From contig NZ_LN623540.1 in assembly GCF_000826065.2 (NCBI RefSeq), positions 1 to 64,000 of the forward strand: a DNA stretch of 64,000 bases, in the 5' to 3' direction. The notes under the pieces were generated by a model. That model saw only the letters and a list, made by a program, of their open reading frames with translations. It did no database searches and was not told the DNA's origin. Below, piece after piece: positions 24,508-33,667 of this stretch. Made by a program: the position numbers and the translations under genes. The stretch comes from Tessaracoccus massiliensis (GTDB taxonomy: Bacteria; Actinomycetota; Actinomycetes; Propionibacteriales; Propionibacteriaceae). Each line of letters starts with the position of its first letter. The stretch's first letter is position 1.

Positions 24508-25440
24508 TCACAACTCTGTTGGGCTCGGTCTTCTTGATCGCACGAGCGCTGGCGGATGATCCTCGCTGCGGACGAAGTAGGTCCAATATCCCGACAGCCG
24601 TCCTGCCGCGTCCACTACCCAGCGGACCCAGCGCGTACGCGGAGTGTGCCCAGGTTTGATCATGCGCCAAGGGAGCATCAGGCTCTGCTTGGCAAGGTCG
24701 ACTATGAATGTTGTGAGATGGGGGGTCGTGCTCTCAGAGTCCGGATGTCGGGCAGCAGTGGCAATGCGTGCCTTGGCCATCTGGAATTCCTTCTTGACAA
24801 CCCGCGTGCGTGGGGTGATCGTGAACTGCACGGACGCTGCTGGGACATAGTCAAGCTGAAATCCCGCTTCCTGTACTCGCCATGAAAACTCCAAGTCATC
24901 GCAGCCATAGGGTGGGAGCGACTCGTCGAAGCCACCTACAGCGAAGAACGTATCCCTGGCAATTGAAAAATTGCACCCCGGCGCATGTGGAAGATAGGCG
25001 GTTTGCATCAGCGTTTCGCTGAAGGCGCTCGGTTCCGGCGTGCCATCGGGGCGAACGGCCTCGACTCTCCCCCCTCCCATACCGGTGTCTACGGCTGCGG
25101 CATGGGCAGCAACCCATCCAGGGCGCACAGCGTCGTCAGCGTCGCAGAAGGCAAGCAGACGTCCGCGGGCTGCTGATGCGCCGGCATTACGAGCGAACGG
25201 AATACCGGGCTTCTCGCCTGAATCGATGACCCGGGCTGCTGTCACGGCGCCCAGCGAACTGGTGGCCCATGCGTCAACGAGCGCGGCGGTGCCGTCCGTA
25301 GAGCCATTGTTGGAAACGACTACCTCGAATGCTGGGGCGTCCACTTGTGCGCTCAGAGCATCGAGTTGACGCCGGATCGTCTTGGCACCATTTCGTACAC
25401 AGATGATGACGCTGACTTCGATTGCAGGCAGGGCGGTCAT
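24508..25440 (-). CDS. GT2-family glycosyltransferase
   Basis: 310 residues. The GT-A fold is VSVIICVRNGAKTIRRQL, NNGSTDGT, the DxD-like LAFCDADDAV near residue 99, APGCNFSIARD and VGGFDESLPPYGCDDLEFSWR. It is clearly related to the GT2 at 30347-31198 (same FARN/HARN-GA segment and PGCN motif). ATG overlaps the stop of the unassigned GT-B-like gene (ATGA). Specificity unknown. Confidence 0.9.
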   Translation of the reverse strand: MTALPAIEVSVIICVRNGAKTIRRQLDALSAQVDAPAFEVVVSNNGSTDGTAALVDAWATSSLGAVTAARVIDSGEKPGIPFARNAGASAARGRLLAFCDADDAVRPGWVAAHAAAVDTGMGGGRVEAVRPDGTPEPSAFSETLMQTAYLPHAPGCNFSIARDTFFAVGGFDESLPPYGCDDLEFSWRVQEAGFQLDYVPAASVQFTITPRTRVVKKEFQMAKARIATAARHPDSESTTPHLTTFIVDLAKQSLMLPWRMIKPGHTPRTRWVRWVVDAAGRLSGYWTYFVRSEDHPPALVRSRRPSPTEL

Positions 25441-26450
25441 GGCGTACTCCAGAAGGATTGGACGAGTTCGTCTATCGGTTTGCCCACCGGTACAGAGTAC
25501 TTTGTGGGGGCATCTCCCCAGACTGCGAGTTCATAGCGTTCCCACATCTCTCGCAACCAAGAAGGCGGGTTTACATGGAAGGCCCAGGATGGCACGCCTC
25601 GTGCCGCTGATTCCAGAATTCCAGTGGAGAAGGCAGCGACCACCGGCTGATCCAGGCCTGCTAGCGAGCCGGCACCGTCAATGCGTATACCCATTTTGCG
25701 CCACAGTCTGTGTTGGATGCGCGATAGCCTGTCCTCTTCTCGTGGGTGCGGACGGTAGCTTGCGCCGGTCATTCGCCAGAATGTTGTCACTGACTTTGTC
25801 ATCGCAATGCGGGAGAGTTCCGCACCGTGAAGTTGCCCGAGAAACACTGGTACTTCAAAACGGCTGACAGGGCGTTCAGGTTTGTGCTGTGCAGCGGAAG
25901 CCAAGAGCGGAGATCCAGTGACCCGAGTGCTGAGATCGCTGCGTCCCTCGGAGACGAAGTGCGCATCCGCTTCGGACCAGGCTAGAAACAGTGCGCCTTC
26001 CGGGGGTGGAGGCGACCACGGTGTCAGTAGCCCATGCTGAACAACGATCTGAGTGGCGCGATGTACTTGGGCGACCCCTTTCGCCCAGGCACCAACGGCC
26101 AAGTGATCTCCGATAGAAGCAACCCTATTGAGATTGTCGAAGGCCTTCTCTGTGCTATCGAGAACATGCCACCCCGGCCCGGGTGGGGTGATCGCTGCGG
26201 CCTCCGGCACTGCGAGGATGGCAGCTTGGTCCGAAGACTCCAACGCTGACAACAGAGCATGATGATTGGTGGGCGAATCAGAGTCGCACGCCACCAGCAG
26301 TTCAGGGTTAGAACCCCGCGACCACAGCTTGATTCGGGGCGGTAGGGGAGCGGAAGCGTCGCCTCGTAGCCGGTCTCTCAGCACGTGGATCCGCCGACGT
26401 GAACTCTGCCACCTCTGCCAATCATCATGCGTAGTGAATCTCAACCCCAC
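25437..26450 (-). CDS. unassigned GT-B-like polysaccharide protein
   Basis: 337 residues from GTG 26450. No confident family. Features are VVQHGLLTPWSP (a Q-H-G step typical of CDP-glycerol or sialyl-type transferases), ALFLAWSEADAHF, ASYRPHPREEDRL (an HP motif with preceding Arg) and AAFSTGILESAARGVPSW (an S-T-x-x-E donor-loop pattern). These together suggest a GT-B transferase of the polysialyl/glycerophosphotransferase type. It sits in a coupled series of glycosyltransferases. The start is uncertain: ATG 26483 (43-base overlap, GGAG upstream), GTG 26450 (AAAGG upstream) or TTG 26444. Its G+C looks lower than at the rml end. Confidence 0.55.
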   Translation of the reverse strand: MGLRFTTHDDWQRWQSSRRRIHVLRDRLRGDASAPLPPRIKLWSRGSNPELLVACDSDSPTNHHALLSALESSDQAAILAVPEAAAITPPGPGWHVLDSTEKAFDNLNRVASIGDHLAVGAWAKGVAQVHRATQIVVQHGLLTPWSPPPPEGALFLAWSEADAHFVSEGRSDLSTRVTGSPLLASAAQHKPERPVSRFEVPVFLGQLHGAELSRIAMTKSVTTFWRMTGASYRPHPREEDRLSRIQHRLWRKMGIRIDGAGSLAGLDQPVVAAFSTGILESAARGVPSWAFHVNPPSWLREMWERYELAVWGDAPTKYSVPVGKPIDELVQSFWSTP

Positions 26451-27448
26451 AGCGCAGCCACCTTTGCTGCACGGTGTGCCCATGTGTGCTCCGCTAGCGT
26501 CCGTTTCTGGCCTGCCTCTCTGAGTGAGTCACCCCAACGATCGTCACGGATAGCACGTTGGCAGAGTTCGAGAAGTTCGTCTCCGTTACGGAATACCGCC
26601 ACCTCCGTGCCAGGTTCGTAGTACTCCGCCACATCGTCACGATCGATCAGTTGTACTCCACCAACACCCGGCACCTCAAAGGTCTTCATGGTGAACCCGT
26701 CCTGGTCTCCGTGAACGTTGATGGCAGCGGGAGCTCCCGCGGTGAGGGCATAGCCGTCAAGGCGCCCGATGTCACGGGCCGACGGAACCTTGGGGCGGCT
26801 GACCTGCCACGTGCGGGCGAGGTCGACCGGGTGCCGGGACCAATCGCGGCCGTAAGCACGGACAGGCACGTCCTGTTCCGTCAGATGAGTCAGCAACTGC
26901 TCACGGCGTGGGTAACGGGCGCCGATGAACACGATCTCGGAGGTGTGGCGTGGCGGAGGCGCCATGGCCGGATCAAACGCATTAGGCACGTGCAGGCAAT
27001 TGCGTCCTGCCTCGTTGAAGGCCGCTGTGTCGAGAGGGGAGTAGGAGATGAGGTGGTCATAGCGGTCGAGCAGTTCATCCGTGTGCGAAGTCCGGCGCAC
27101 CTCATCCCACAACCAGCAGAAGCGCTTCGACCCCACCTCGTCGAGGGCGGTGAAGAGTTCGTGGCCGAACTGGTCGCCGCGGATGACGAGCGTGACGTCG
27201 GGACGAAGGGCCTTGACCGCCGCAGCCGTCTCCACCGTGATCTGGGAGTTCGTCTCGGCTTCGCCGATACCGAGCTTGGACGGCAACTCGCGTGCAAGCT
27301 TGTGGGTGAGTTTTTCCCGGAAGCTGGCCTTGTGGTCGTAGGCGTGGACGTCCATGTGGAAGCCGCGCTGACGGAAACCCTCGGCGATGCTGTGCGCGTA
27401 GCCGTGAAAGGTGGGGGCGATGAGGAGGAGCCTTGGTTCAGCGTCCAT
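26441..27448 (-). CDS. CgeB-like glycosyltransferase
   Basis: 335 residues. It begins RLLLIAPTFHGYAHSIAEGFRQRG and has a DVTLVIRGDQF strand, YFLPN-like LHVPNAFDPAM, and the CgeB-type C-terminal run AINVHGDQDGFTMKTFEVPGVG followed by VQLIDRDDVAEYYEPGTEVAVF. That arrangement (R/T-F-E-x-x-G-x-G) is characteristic of the CgeB/Glyco_trans_1_2 group. Its ATG at 27448 overlaps the preceding GT2 by 11 bases. Donor unknown. Confidence 0.82.
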   Translation of the reverse strand: MDAEPRLLLIAPTFHGYAHSIAEGFRQRGFHMDVHAYDHKASFREKLTHKLARELPSKLGIGEAETNSQITVETAAAVKALRPDVTLVIRGDQFGHELFTALDEVGSKRFCWLWDEVRRTSHTDELLDRYDHLISYSPLDTAAFNEAGRNCLHVPNAFDPAMAPPPRHTSEIVFIGARYPRREQLLTHLTEQDVPVRAYGRDWSRHPVDLARTWQVSRPKVPSARDIGRLDGYALTAGAPAAINVHGDQDGFTMKTFEVPGVGGVQLIDRDDVAEYYEPGTEVAVFRNGDELLELCQRAIRDDRWGDSLREAGQKRTLAEHTWAHRAAKVAALWG

Positions 27449-28373
27449 GGTTGCCCCAGATGAGGTCGAGTTCCTGATTCAGGACCCCTATCGGCTTGAC
27501 GCCGATGCCGCGAAGGGCACGGATGCAGTTCCACATGAAGTTGACGACGGTGGCTCCGGTGAGGGCCGCCTTGAGCCTCCAAAGCCCTCCCCACTTCCTC
27601 GCGTAGCGGAACTGGGACGTGACCAGCCAGCGCCTGCGCTTGGCGGGGTCCGATGAGCCACCGCCCTCGTGGACCACGGTGACCGCGGGTAGGTAAATTC
27701 GTTTGAGTCCCCGTGCGGCCAGACGTCGTTGGAGGTCGATCTCCTCCGAGTTCATGTGGAATCGCTCGTCAAGGCCGCCCACCGCCCGGAAGTCCGCCGT
27801 CGGCACCATGAACGCGGCCCCCACCACCCAGTCGACCTCGATGGGTTGTGACGCCGTGAAGGCCCGCGGATCGTGGCCGAGAACACGCTGGAACCACGGA
27901 CGGCCCCTCCAGCGGGCCAGCGGGGTCAGCCACTCAAGCGTCTGGTTGAGAACCGACGGCCATGCCCTCACTGTGTGGTCGATCTCACCCGCGGGCGTGA
28001 TGACCCGGGGCGCCACTACTGCGGGCTGCCAAGGTTCGGCCTCGGAGGAGAACTGCTTCAAGAAGTCGGGGGAGACCTCGAGGTCGCTGTTGAGGACGAG
28101 GATGTACTTGCCCGTGGCCCGCTCCGCCCCGCTGTTGACGGCAGCCGCGAAGCCGCCGTTCGTGGGGCGACGAACCACCGTGATCCCAGCGCTATCGGGG
28201 AAGGGGACGGGCGACTGGTCATCGCTGACGATCACCTCATGGACGCCCTGATGGAGCAGTTCCTGAGCCAGTATCGCCGTCGGACCGGGGGCGCCATAGT
28301 GCGGGACGACGACGCTGATCGCCATGCTGCCCTTGGTTTCGTCTAGCACGTCCCCACCCGTCCTGCCGGTCAT
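27438..28373 (-). CDS. GT2-family glycosyltransferase, WbbL/rhamnosyltransferase-like
   Basis: 311 residues. SVVVPHYGAP, RRPTNGGFAAAVNSG, LVLNSDLEV (DxD), VDWVVGAAFMVPTADFRAVGGLDERFHMN and EEIDLQRRL follow the WbbL-type rhamnosyltransferase pattern. Since dTDP-L-rhamnose is made by this locus, it is a good candidate for adding rhamnose; that is inference. ATG 28373 gives 17 extra residues before the conserved start; an internal ATG near 28325 is also possible. Confidence 0.85.
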   Translation of the reverse strand: MTGRTGGDVLDETKGSMAISVVVPHYGAPGPTAILAQELLHQGVHEVIVSDDQSPVPFPDSAGITVVRRPTNGGFAAAVNSGAERATGKYILVLNSDLEVSPDFLKQFSSEAEPWQPAVVAPRVITPAGEIDHTVRAWPSVLNQTLEWLTPLARWRGRPWFQRVLGHDPRAFTASQPIEVDWVVGAAFMVPTADFRAVGGLDERFHMNSEEIDLQRRLAARGLKRIYLPAVTVVHEGGGSSDPAKRRRWLVTSQFRYARKWGGLWRLKAALTGATVVNFMWNCIRALRGIGVKPIGVLNQELDLIWGNHGR

Positions 28374-28389
28374 CGTTCCCTCGTGCTGG

Positions 28390-30216
28390 TCAGGCCAGCC
28401 GGCCCAGTCTCACGAGTTCGGCGAACTCCGCATTCGTGGCCACGAGTTCCTCCATTGTGCCCCGTGCGACGATCCGGCCGCCCGAGAAGAACATGATGGT
28501 GTCTGCGTTCCTGACGGTGGAGAGCCTGTGGGCGACGACGACCATCGTCATGGTGCCGTGGAGGGATTGGATGGTCTGCGAGATCCTGGCCTCGGTTTCG
28601 TTGTCCAGGGCCGAGGTGGCCTCGTCGAGGACGAGCACCTGAGGCTGGCGGTAGAGGGCTCTCGCGATGCCAATGCGTTGCTTCTGGCCCCCGGAGACGC
28701 GGCTGCCCTGATAACCCACTTGGGTGTCGAGCCCGTCCGGCATCCTGGCGATGACGTCCTCAAGCTGGGCAAGTCGTATGGCCTCCCGGAGCCGCTCTTC
28801 GTCGATGTCCTCAACAGGCACGCCGAAGGCGATGTTCTCGCGGACGCTCGCATCCTGGAGATAGACGTTCTGCGTCACGACACCGAGTTGCTTCCACCAC
28901 GCGCCGGGGTGTTGGTGGATGGACACCCCATCCACCTGGATCGTCCCGCTGCCGGGGACGAAGAGCCCCAGAAGGAGGTCCACGAGGGTAGTCTTCCCGG
29001 CACCGCTCGACCCAACGAACGCGACGGTCTTGCCAGCCGGGATCACCCCGGAGACCCCTTGAAGCACGGGCTCGTCGGCGTCCGGGAACTGGAAGGTGAC
29101 GTCCGTGAAGACGACGTCGGCGCTGGGGAACTCGTGGGGAAGCTCCGGGGTTGTGGCTCTACCGGCCTCGGACCTGAGGGTGCGGATCTCGCCCGCCATC
29201 TTCTCGACGCCGGGAAGGTTGGCCCTGATCCCTCCCACGTTGCCAACGATGCGGTTGAGTGACGGCATCATGCGGATGGCCGCGACGGCGAAGACGCCAA
29301 GGAAGGCGAGGGCATCCTGCTGGGAGGAGGTGGCGAAGAGCGCCAGGGCGATCACCATGATGCCCAGGATCATGACGACTTCGAGGAGGTAACGCGGCAG
29401 CTCGTTCAGGACGCTGAGTTGGCTCCCCAGTTGGGCCGAGCGACGGCGTGTCATCGAGTAGCCGGTGGTGAAGCGGCCCCCGGCCTGGGCAAGACGCACC
29501 TCCTTGAATCCATCGAGGATCGGCGTGATGAACCCCCAACTCAGGTGGTTCTCCGCTTGGATGCGCTCGCCGATGCGGCGCACGCGTCCCTTGAGCGCCC
29601 ACTGGATGACGAAGGCCGAGCCCCCGAAGAACACAATGGCGACGAGGGTGGCGAGCGGGGACACGACGACCAGCGCGACAAGCAGGGCCAGAAGGGTGAT
29701 GGCGTCCACCGCGACCGTGATGAGTGCCGAGGTGACATTGATGAGCGAAATGGGAAGGTAGCTGGTGAGCGCCTGGTAGACGTCGTCGGTGGACCGTCGT
29801 CGCTGGTGGATCCAGGGAGACGAGACGTACAGCGACAGCAATTCGTGGCTCGCGTCACCTGTCGCTCTTGCCATGACGCCGAGGCTCCACCAACGGAAGT
29901 AGATGGTGAAGAGGTTCTTGCCGAGCATCAGGACAACGACGGTCACGAGGATGACGACGAGCAACTCTGCTGGATCCGTCCGGCCCGTGACCGAGGAGAC
30001 AACCCGGAGAATGGCCGACTGCGAGACGGGTGTTCCCGACACGATCTGCATGATGGGGAGGATCAGTACCACCGCGGCGAGGTCCATCAATGCCACGACG
30101 ACGGCCCCCACGAGCATCGCGATCAGTTTCGGGCGCATTCGCCACGGCACGAGGACGAAGACCTCGCGCAGATTCCCGATCTGTTCTCGAATCCCTGTCA
30201 GCACTTGAGCCCCCAC
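28390..30216 (-). CDS. ABC transporter, PglK/MsbA-like lipid-linked oligosaccharide flippase
   Basis: 608 residues, a half-transporter that would act as a dimer. Six membrane helices occupy about 28-335, and the nucleotide-binding domain about 365-605. The latter has Walker A GSSGAGKTT (about 402-410), Q-loop VTQNVYLQD, signature VSGGQKQRI, Walker B VLVLDEATSALD and VVVAHRLST. PglK-type proteins flip undecaprenyl-linked oligosaccharides; no Wzx-type flippase is visible here, so this is the best flippase candidate. The start is GTG 30216, with GTG 30204 as alternative. Confidence 0.88.
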   Translation of the reverse strand: MGAQVLTGIREQIGNLREVFVLVPWRMRPKLIAMLVGAVVVALMDLAAVVLILPIMQIVSGTPVSQSAILRVVSSVTGRTDPAELLVVILVTVVVLMLGKNLFTIYFRWWSLGVMARATGDASHELLSLYVSSPWIHQRRRSTDDVYQALTSYLPISLINVTSALITVAVDAITLLALLVALVVVSPLATLVAIVFFGGSAFVIQWALKGRVRRIGERIQAENHLSWGFITPILDGFKEVRLAQAGGRFTTGYSMTRRRSAQLGSQLSVLNELPRYLLEVVMILGIMVIALALFATSSQQDALAFLGVFAVAAIRMMPSLNRIVGNVGGIRANLPGVEKMAGEIRTLRSEAGRATTPELPHEFPSADVVFTDVTFQFPDADEPVLQGVSGVIPAGKTVAFVGSSGAGKTTLVDLLLGLFVPGSGTIQVDGVSIHQHPGAWWKQLGVVTQNVYLQDASVRENIAFGVPVEDIDEERLREAIRLAQLEDVIARMPDGLDTQVGYQGSRVSGGQKQRIGIARALYRQPQVLVLDEATSALDNETEARISQTIQSLHGTMTMVVVAHRLSTVRNADTIMFFSGGRIVARGTMEELVATNAEFAELVRLGRLA

Positions 30217-30346
30217 CTGCTACGAGGATTGGTGCCACCAGTCACTGTCGACGGGACCCAACCCATTTCGTAGGGTGATGCTACCGTCAGGTCAGGTTTG
30301 GACAGGCATCGGCTGGAGTGGCCGCAGCGTCTTGAGGGGGCGGGAT
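30217..30346. promoter_or_regulatory. divergent region between ABC flippase and GT2
   Basis: 130 bp. TAGGGT at 30271-30276 on the plus strand is a candidate -10 for the GT2 gene. Nothing convincing is seen for the ABC gene. Right-arm copy 36901-37030. Confidence 0.35.
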
Positions 30347-31198
30347 ATGAGTGTGGTCGTTGTCATCCCAGCGTTGAACGCCGCCCAGACCCTGCCCAGG
30401 CAACTGGAAGCGCTCAACAGCCAGACGGACTTGGACTTCCGGGTGGTGGTCAGTGACAACGGGTCCTCGGACGGCACGCCGGACGTCGCACGCCGTTGGG
30501 TACCGACATTTCACTCGCTAGAGGTGGTCGACTCTTCCGATCGGCCTGGTGCGGCTCATGCGCGAAACGTAGGTGTGGGTTCCAGCTCAGAGGACCTCAT
30601 CCTCATCTGCGACGCCGATGACCGCGTTCGTCCCACGTGGGTGGAGGCCATGCGCCGGGGCCTCGCGTCCTCAGACGTCGTCACAGGGCCGTTGTTTCTA
30701 GTCTGGCCGGACGAACCCGGACGGCGAGAGGTGTGGAATGTCGATGCCCCGCCCATGTCGATGGGGTTCCGGCCGTACGTTCCCGGATGCAACGCAGGCC
30801 TCACCCGCGAGGCGTTCATGGGGGTGGGCGGCTTCGACGAGGATCTCTTCCGCGCCCAGGAGGATGTGGACCTGGGATGGCGATTGGTGGGGAACGGCCA
30901 TGACATCTCCTTCGAGAGGGATGCGGCGATCGACTACTTCCAGCGGAGCGGGCTGCGCAGCTACCTGCGGCAGCAGTGGAGCTACGGCCGGGCCCACGTG
31001 ACCTTGTTCATGAAGTACCGGGATGCAGGGATCCGCTCGGCCAGTTGGAAGACCTCAGCGCGTTGGTTCGTCGAGTGGGCGAAGCAGTTGCCGGGGCGCG
31101 TACGGAGCGGTGACGGCCGCACTGCGGTCGGTGGAGCGGTCTTCCAACTTTCGCGGTGCTGGGAGTCGCTGCGGACACGAACGTCCACCCCGCTATAG
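30347..31198 (+). CDS. GT2-family glycosyltransferase on opposite strand
   Basis: 283 residues from ATG 30347. VVVIPALNAAQTLPRQLEAL, DNGSSDGT, ILICDADDRV (DxD), PGCNAGLTREAFMGVGGFDED and EDVDLGWRL define a GT2 inverting transferase; the tail is helical and basic. It is transcribed against its neighbours and its stop abuts the stop of the convergent GT4. The ATG is supported by gaggggg just upstream; the earlier start at 30275 would lie inside the TAGGGT box. It resembles the GT2 at 24508-25440, suggesting duplication. Confidence 0.9.
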   Translation: MSVVVVIPALNAAQTLPRQLEALNSQTDLDFRVVVSDNGSSDGTPDVARRWVPTFHSLEVVDSSDRPGAAHARNVGVGSSSEDLILICDADDRVRPTWVEAMRRGLASSDVVTGPLFLVWPDEPGRREVWNVDAPPMSMGFRPYVPGCNAGLTREAFMGVGGFDEDLFRAQEDVDLGWRLVGNGHDISFERDAAIDYFQRSGLRSYLRQQWSYGRAHVTLFMKYRDAGIRSASWKTSARWFVEWAKQLPGRVRSGDGRTAVGGAVFQLSRCWESLRTRTSTPL

Positions 31199-32221
31199 CT
31201 AGACCCAGTTCCTTGCCTGGAACAGTTGGTCGACCTGGCTCCACATGTGCTGGTAGGTGAATCGCGAGTGGACAAGGTCCGCTGCGCGGCGGCCCAGGCT
31301 GACGCGAAGATCCCTGTCATGACTGATGGATTGAATCGCGTCCCTCCAGGCCGTCACGTCGCCCGAGGGCACGAACATCGCTGTCTCATCGGTGAAGTAC
31401 TCCCGCATCGGTTCGGTGTCAGTGAGGACCAGCGCCGCACCCGTTCCGGCGGCCTCAAGGGCAACCGACTGTCCGGTGGGATACGCCATGACCCTGGTGG
31501 GGACCAGGACAGCAGTCGCCCGCGCCAGGACACGTCGATATTCGCCGAAGGGGACCGTTCCCTTGAAGCTCACATTCGTCGGGAGTGGATGGCCTTGTAG
31601 GTTCTGTTCTCTGCAATACAGGTCGAGCAGTGCGTCTGTTTCGCCCATTGCGTTCAGAAGAGTGGGGTAGTCTCGGCCTCGGTCCACGCCCACCGAAACC
31701 AGAGCTGGCTCGCCGTCTTTGTCCGCTCGCGGAAACAGGCTGGGGGCGAATCCGAAGTTAATGGTCTCAACGCTGCCGCTGCGGAAGCCGGCGTCCTCGA
31801 GAACGTCTACCTGGTTGGAGGAGAAGACCATGGTCAGGGTCCACGCCGTTGTACGCCTTGGCTCGAGACCGACGCTCTCCCTTCGTGAGGGACTTGAGTT
31901 CATCCGACAACCAGCAAGCGATCATGGCGAGGGGTCGCTCGGAGTAGGGAGGGATGCGCCTCGCCCGCAACCATGAGGGGGCCAGAGCCTCGCGCTCCAG
32001 GAAGGCGAGCACCACGTCCGTATGCAGCACCTTCGGAACTGATCGAAGTGCTTTGTCGAGAGGACGGCCGGACCGATGTTCGACGACGTCGCGCACCTTC
32101 ACGTGGACCCGACTAGTCGCAGGAGCAACCTCGACGAGTTCATACCAAGCCCGAGCAGTTCGGTGACCCCGTAGGGCCCCGCTGAGGCGAGGCGTTGAAC
32201 GAGAACCAGACAGCGCTTCAC
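31199..32221 (-). pseudogene. GT4-family glycosyltransferase with two compensating frameshifts
   Basis: Three frame pieces form one GT4: a start GTG 32221 (VKRCLVLVQRLASAG), a middle frame (RTARAWYELVEVAPATSR...LSDELKSLT...AYNGVD) and a last frame (TMVFSSNQVDVLEDAGF...) to the stop at 31199. Adding one base to the four-base homopolymer at 32177-32180 and removing one from the three-base run at 31837-31839 restores a continuous 340-residue protein with VSVGVDRGRDYPTLL and AYPTGQSVALEAAGTG (donor-site E). Net length is divisible by three. Homopolymer errors are more likely than real decay. The GTGA overlap with the axis gene indicates coupling. Confidence 0.8.
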
Positions 32222-33579
32222 CGTGCTTCGTCGCCCGCCTGCCCAAGTGGTGATCCTGGCGCGGAATATACGCCTCGCATCGCTGTCGCGAACGTCAACG
32301 CCGAGTACCTGCTCCATACCGCCGACTGGTGCACCCGTGCCTGTTCGACCGCTAATGGGTTGTTGACCAGGGCCTCCACCACCGCTTGGGCAAAGGTGTC
32401 TGGGAGATCCGTCAGGCCGCTGAACAGTCCCGCCCCGCCGATGCCCTCGGCGCCGATGGATGTTGTCACGACCGGTACTCCCGCCAGCAGCGCCTCAATC
32501 GTCTTGAACTTCACCCCGGCTCCGTGGAGAAGAGGAACCACCGCGACGCTGGCCTGCGCGTACTCATCGGCGATGTCCGGCACGAAGCCCCGCAGGATGA
32601 TTCCATCGTGGTTGCCGCGAAACTGCGAGGCGTTCCCCGGGGACATGGCGCCACCAACGACGTGGAACTCCGCATTGGGAATGGCGGCTCGGACGAGGGG
32701 CCACACCTCCCTCGCGAACCATAGGAGACCGTCGACGTTCTCCTGGCGGGCCATGAAGCCAACCATGAGCACCCGGTGGGCGTCGTTGGCAATGTGCTGC
32801 GGGGGTTCACCGTCGGCCAGTGGTGGGTCAATCACCACCACCTTGCGGGCGGGTGCCCGGGGCAGGAGATCCCTGTCCTTTGCGCTGAACACCAGAACGT
32901 GATCGGCCAGTGCCAGCGCTCGTCTCTCCCAGGCGCGAGCCCAAGCCCCGGCCAGTTGCCATCGCAGCCTTCGTATCCTGTCGGGAGCTTTGTCCGCTTC
33001 TCGTCGACACTTCTGGCTCTGAACGTCGTGGAAGGTGAAGATGAGTCTTGCCCGACGGTTGATGAGCCGCGCCCAAGGAGCAAGCCTTGACCAGCCCTCC
33101 CACTGGAAGTCGAGTACGTCTGCACCCCTGACCAGACGGCGGATGTCTGGACGGCAGAGCATGTCGATAAGGGCACCCAAGGGAACTGGTTGGGAGTCGA
33201 CCTTCTTCACAACGGCCTCAACGCGGTCGGCCGTTTGGTAGACCAGTTGATGCCACGGCTTCGCCACACTCCGATCCGCCAAGAGGCGGACGTCGGGCGC
33301 GACGCCCGGCTGCGCGAGTGCGTGAAGCGTGCTGGGCCGGTCCTGCGTCACCCACGTCAGGTGGTGGGTGCCCTCGAGCGCAGTGTGGAGGCGCCAGAGG
33401 TACTGGCCGCCAGCGTGCTCAATCCCCGGATAGGGGATGGCGGGTGACAGCGAGACGACCCTGATGGCGGCGCCGGAGGGGCGATCCGCCGTGACCGCGT
33501 CCATTGCCGCGCCCGCCGCCGCCGCCCACGCGCGCCAGCTGAGGCTGGAGTGGGCCCGATGCAGCGCTGCGGCACTCAT
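32218..33579 (-). CDS. GT4-family glycosyltransferase adjoining the palindrome axis (5' truncated)
   Basis: 453 residues from the first ATG. The recognisable GT4 begins near residue 32 (AIRVVSLSPAIPYPGIEHAGGQYLWRL) and has FTFHDVQSQK, VLMVGFMARQENVDGLLWFAR and HGAGVKFKTIEALLAGVPVVTTSIGAEG. The first 30 residues (AALHRAHSSLSWRAWAAAAG) look like the C-terminal helix of another GT4, and the frame stays open upstream through IRQLGDQGTYARM to the axis at 33623. So either a two-GT fusion or an upstream gene lacking its stop was cut by the axis. If this module is a separate protein, ATG 33504 is the likely start. Confidence 0.8.
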   Translation of the reverse strand: MSAAALHRAHSSLSWRAWAAAAGAAMDAVTADRPSGAAIRVVSLSPAIPYPGIEHAGGQYLWRLHTALEGTHHLTWVTQDRPSTLHALAQPGVAPDVRLLADRSVAKPWHQLVYQTADRVEAVVKKVDSQPVPLGALIDMLCRPDIRRLVRGADVLDFQWEGWSRLAPWARLINRRARLIFTFHDVQSQKCRREADKAPDRIRRLRWQLAGAWARAWERRALALADHVLVFSAKDRDLLPRAPARKVVVIDPPLADGEPPQHIANDAHRVLMVGFMARQENVDGLLWFAREVWPLVRAAIPNAEFHVVGGAMSPGNASQFRGNHDGIILRGFVPDIADEYAQASVAVVPLLHGAGVKFKTIEALLAGVPVVTTSIGAEGIGGAGLFSGLTDLPDTFAQAVVEALVNNPLAVEQARVHQSAVWSRYSALTFATAMRGVYSAPGSPLGQAGDEAR

Positions 33580-33598
33580 CCGGGCATAGGTGCCTTGA

Positions 33599-33648
33599 TC
33601 ACCGAGTTGCCTGATCGCGGCCGCGGCCGCGATCAGGCAACTCGGTGA
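33599..33648. repeat. palindrome axis
   Basis: Centre between 33623 and 33624. The core gcggccgcggccgc (33617-33630) contains two overlapping GCGGCCGC octamers and is flanked by tgatc/gatca. There is no loop or spacer. Confidence 0.95.
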
Positions 33649-33667
33649 TCAAGGCACCTATGCCCGG

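Noticed and set aside
33599-33648. Hairpin telomere of a linear replicon
   Set aside because: The axis is inside a coding frame, and no telomere-resolvase gene or repeat structure is seen. It cannot be excluded without reads.
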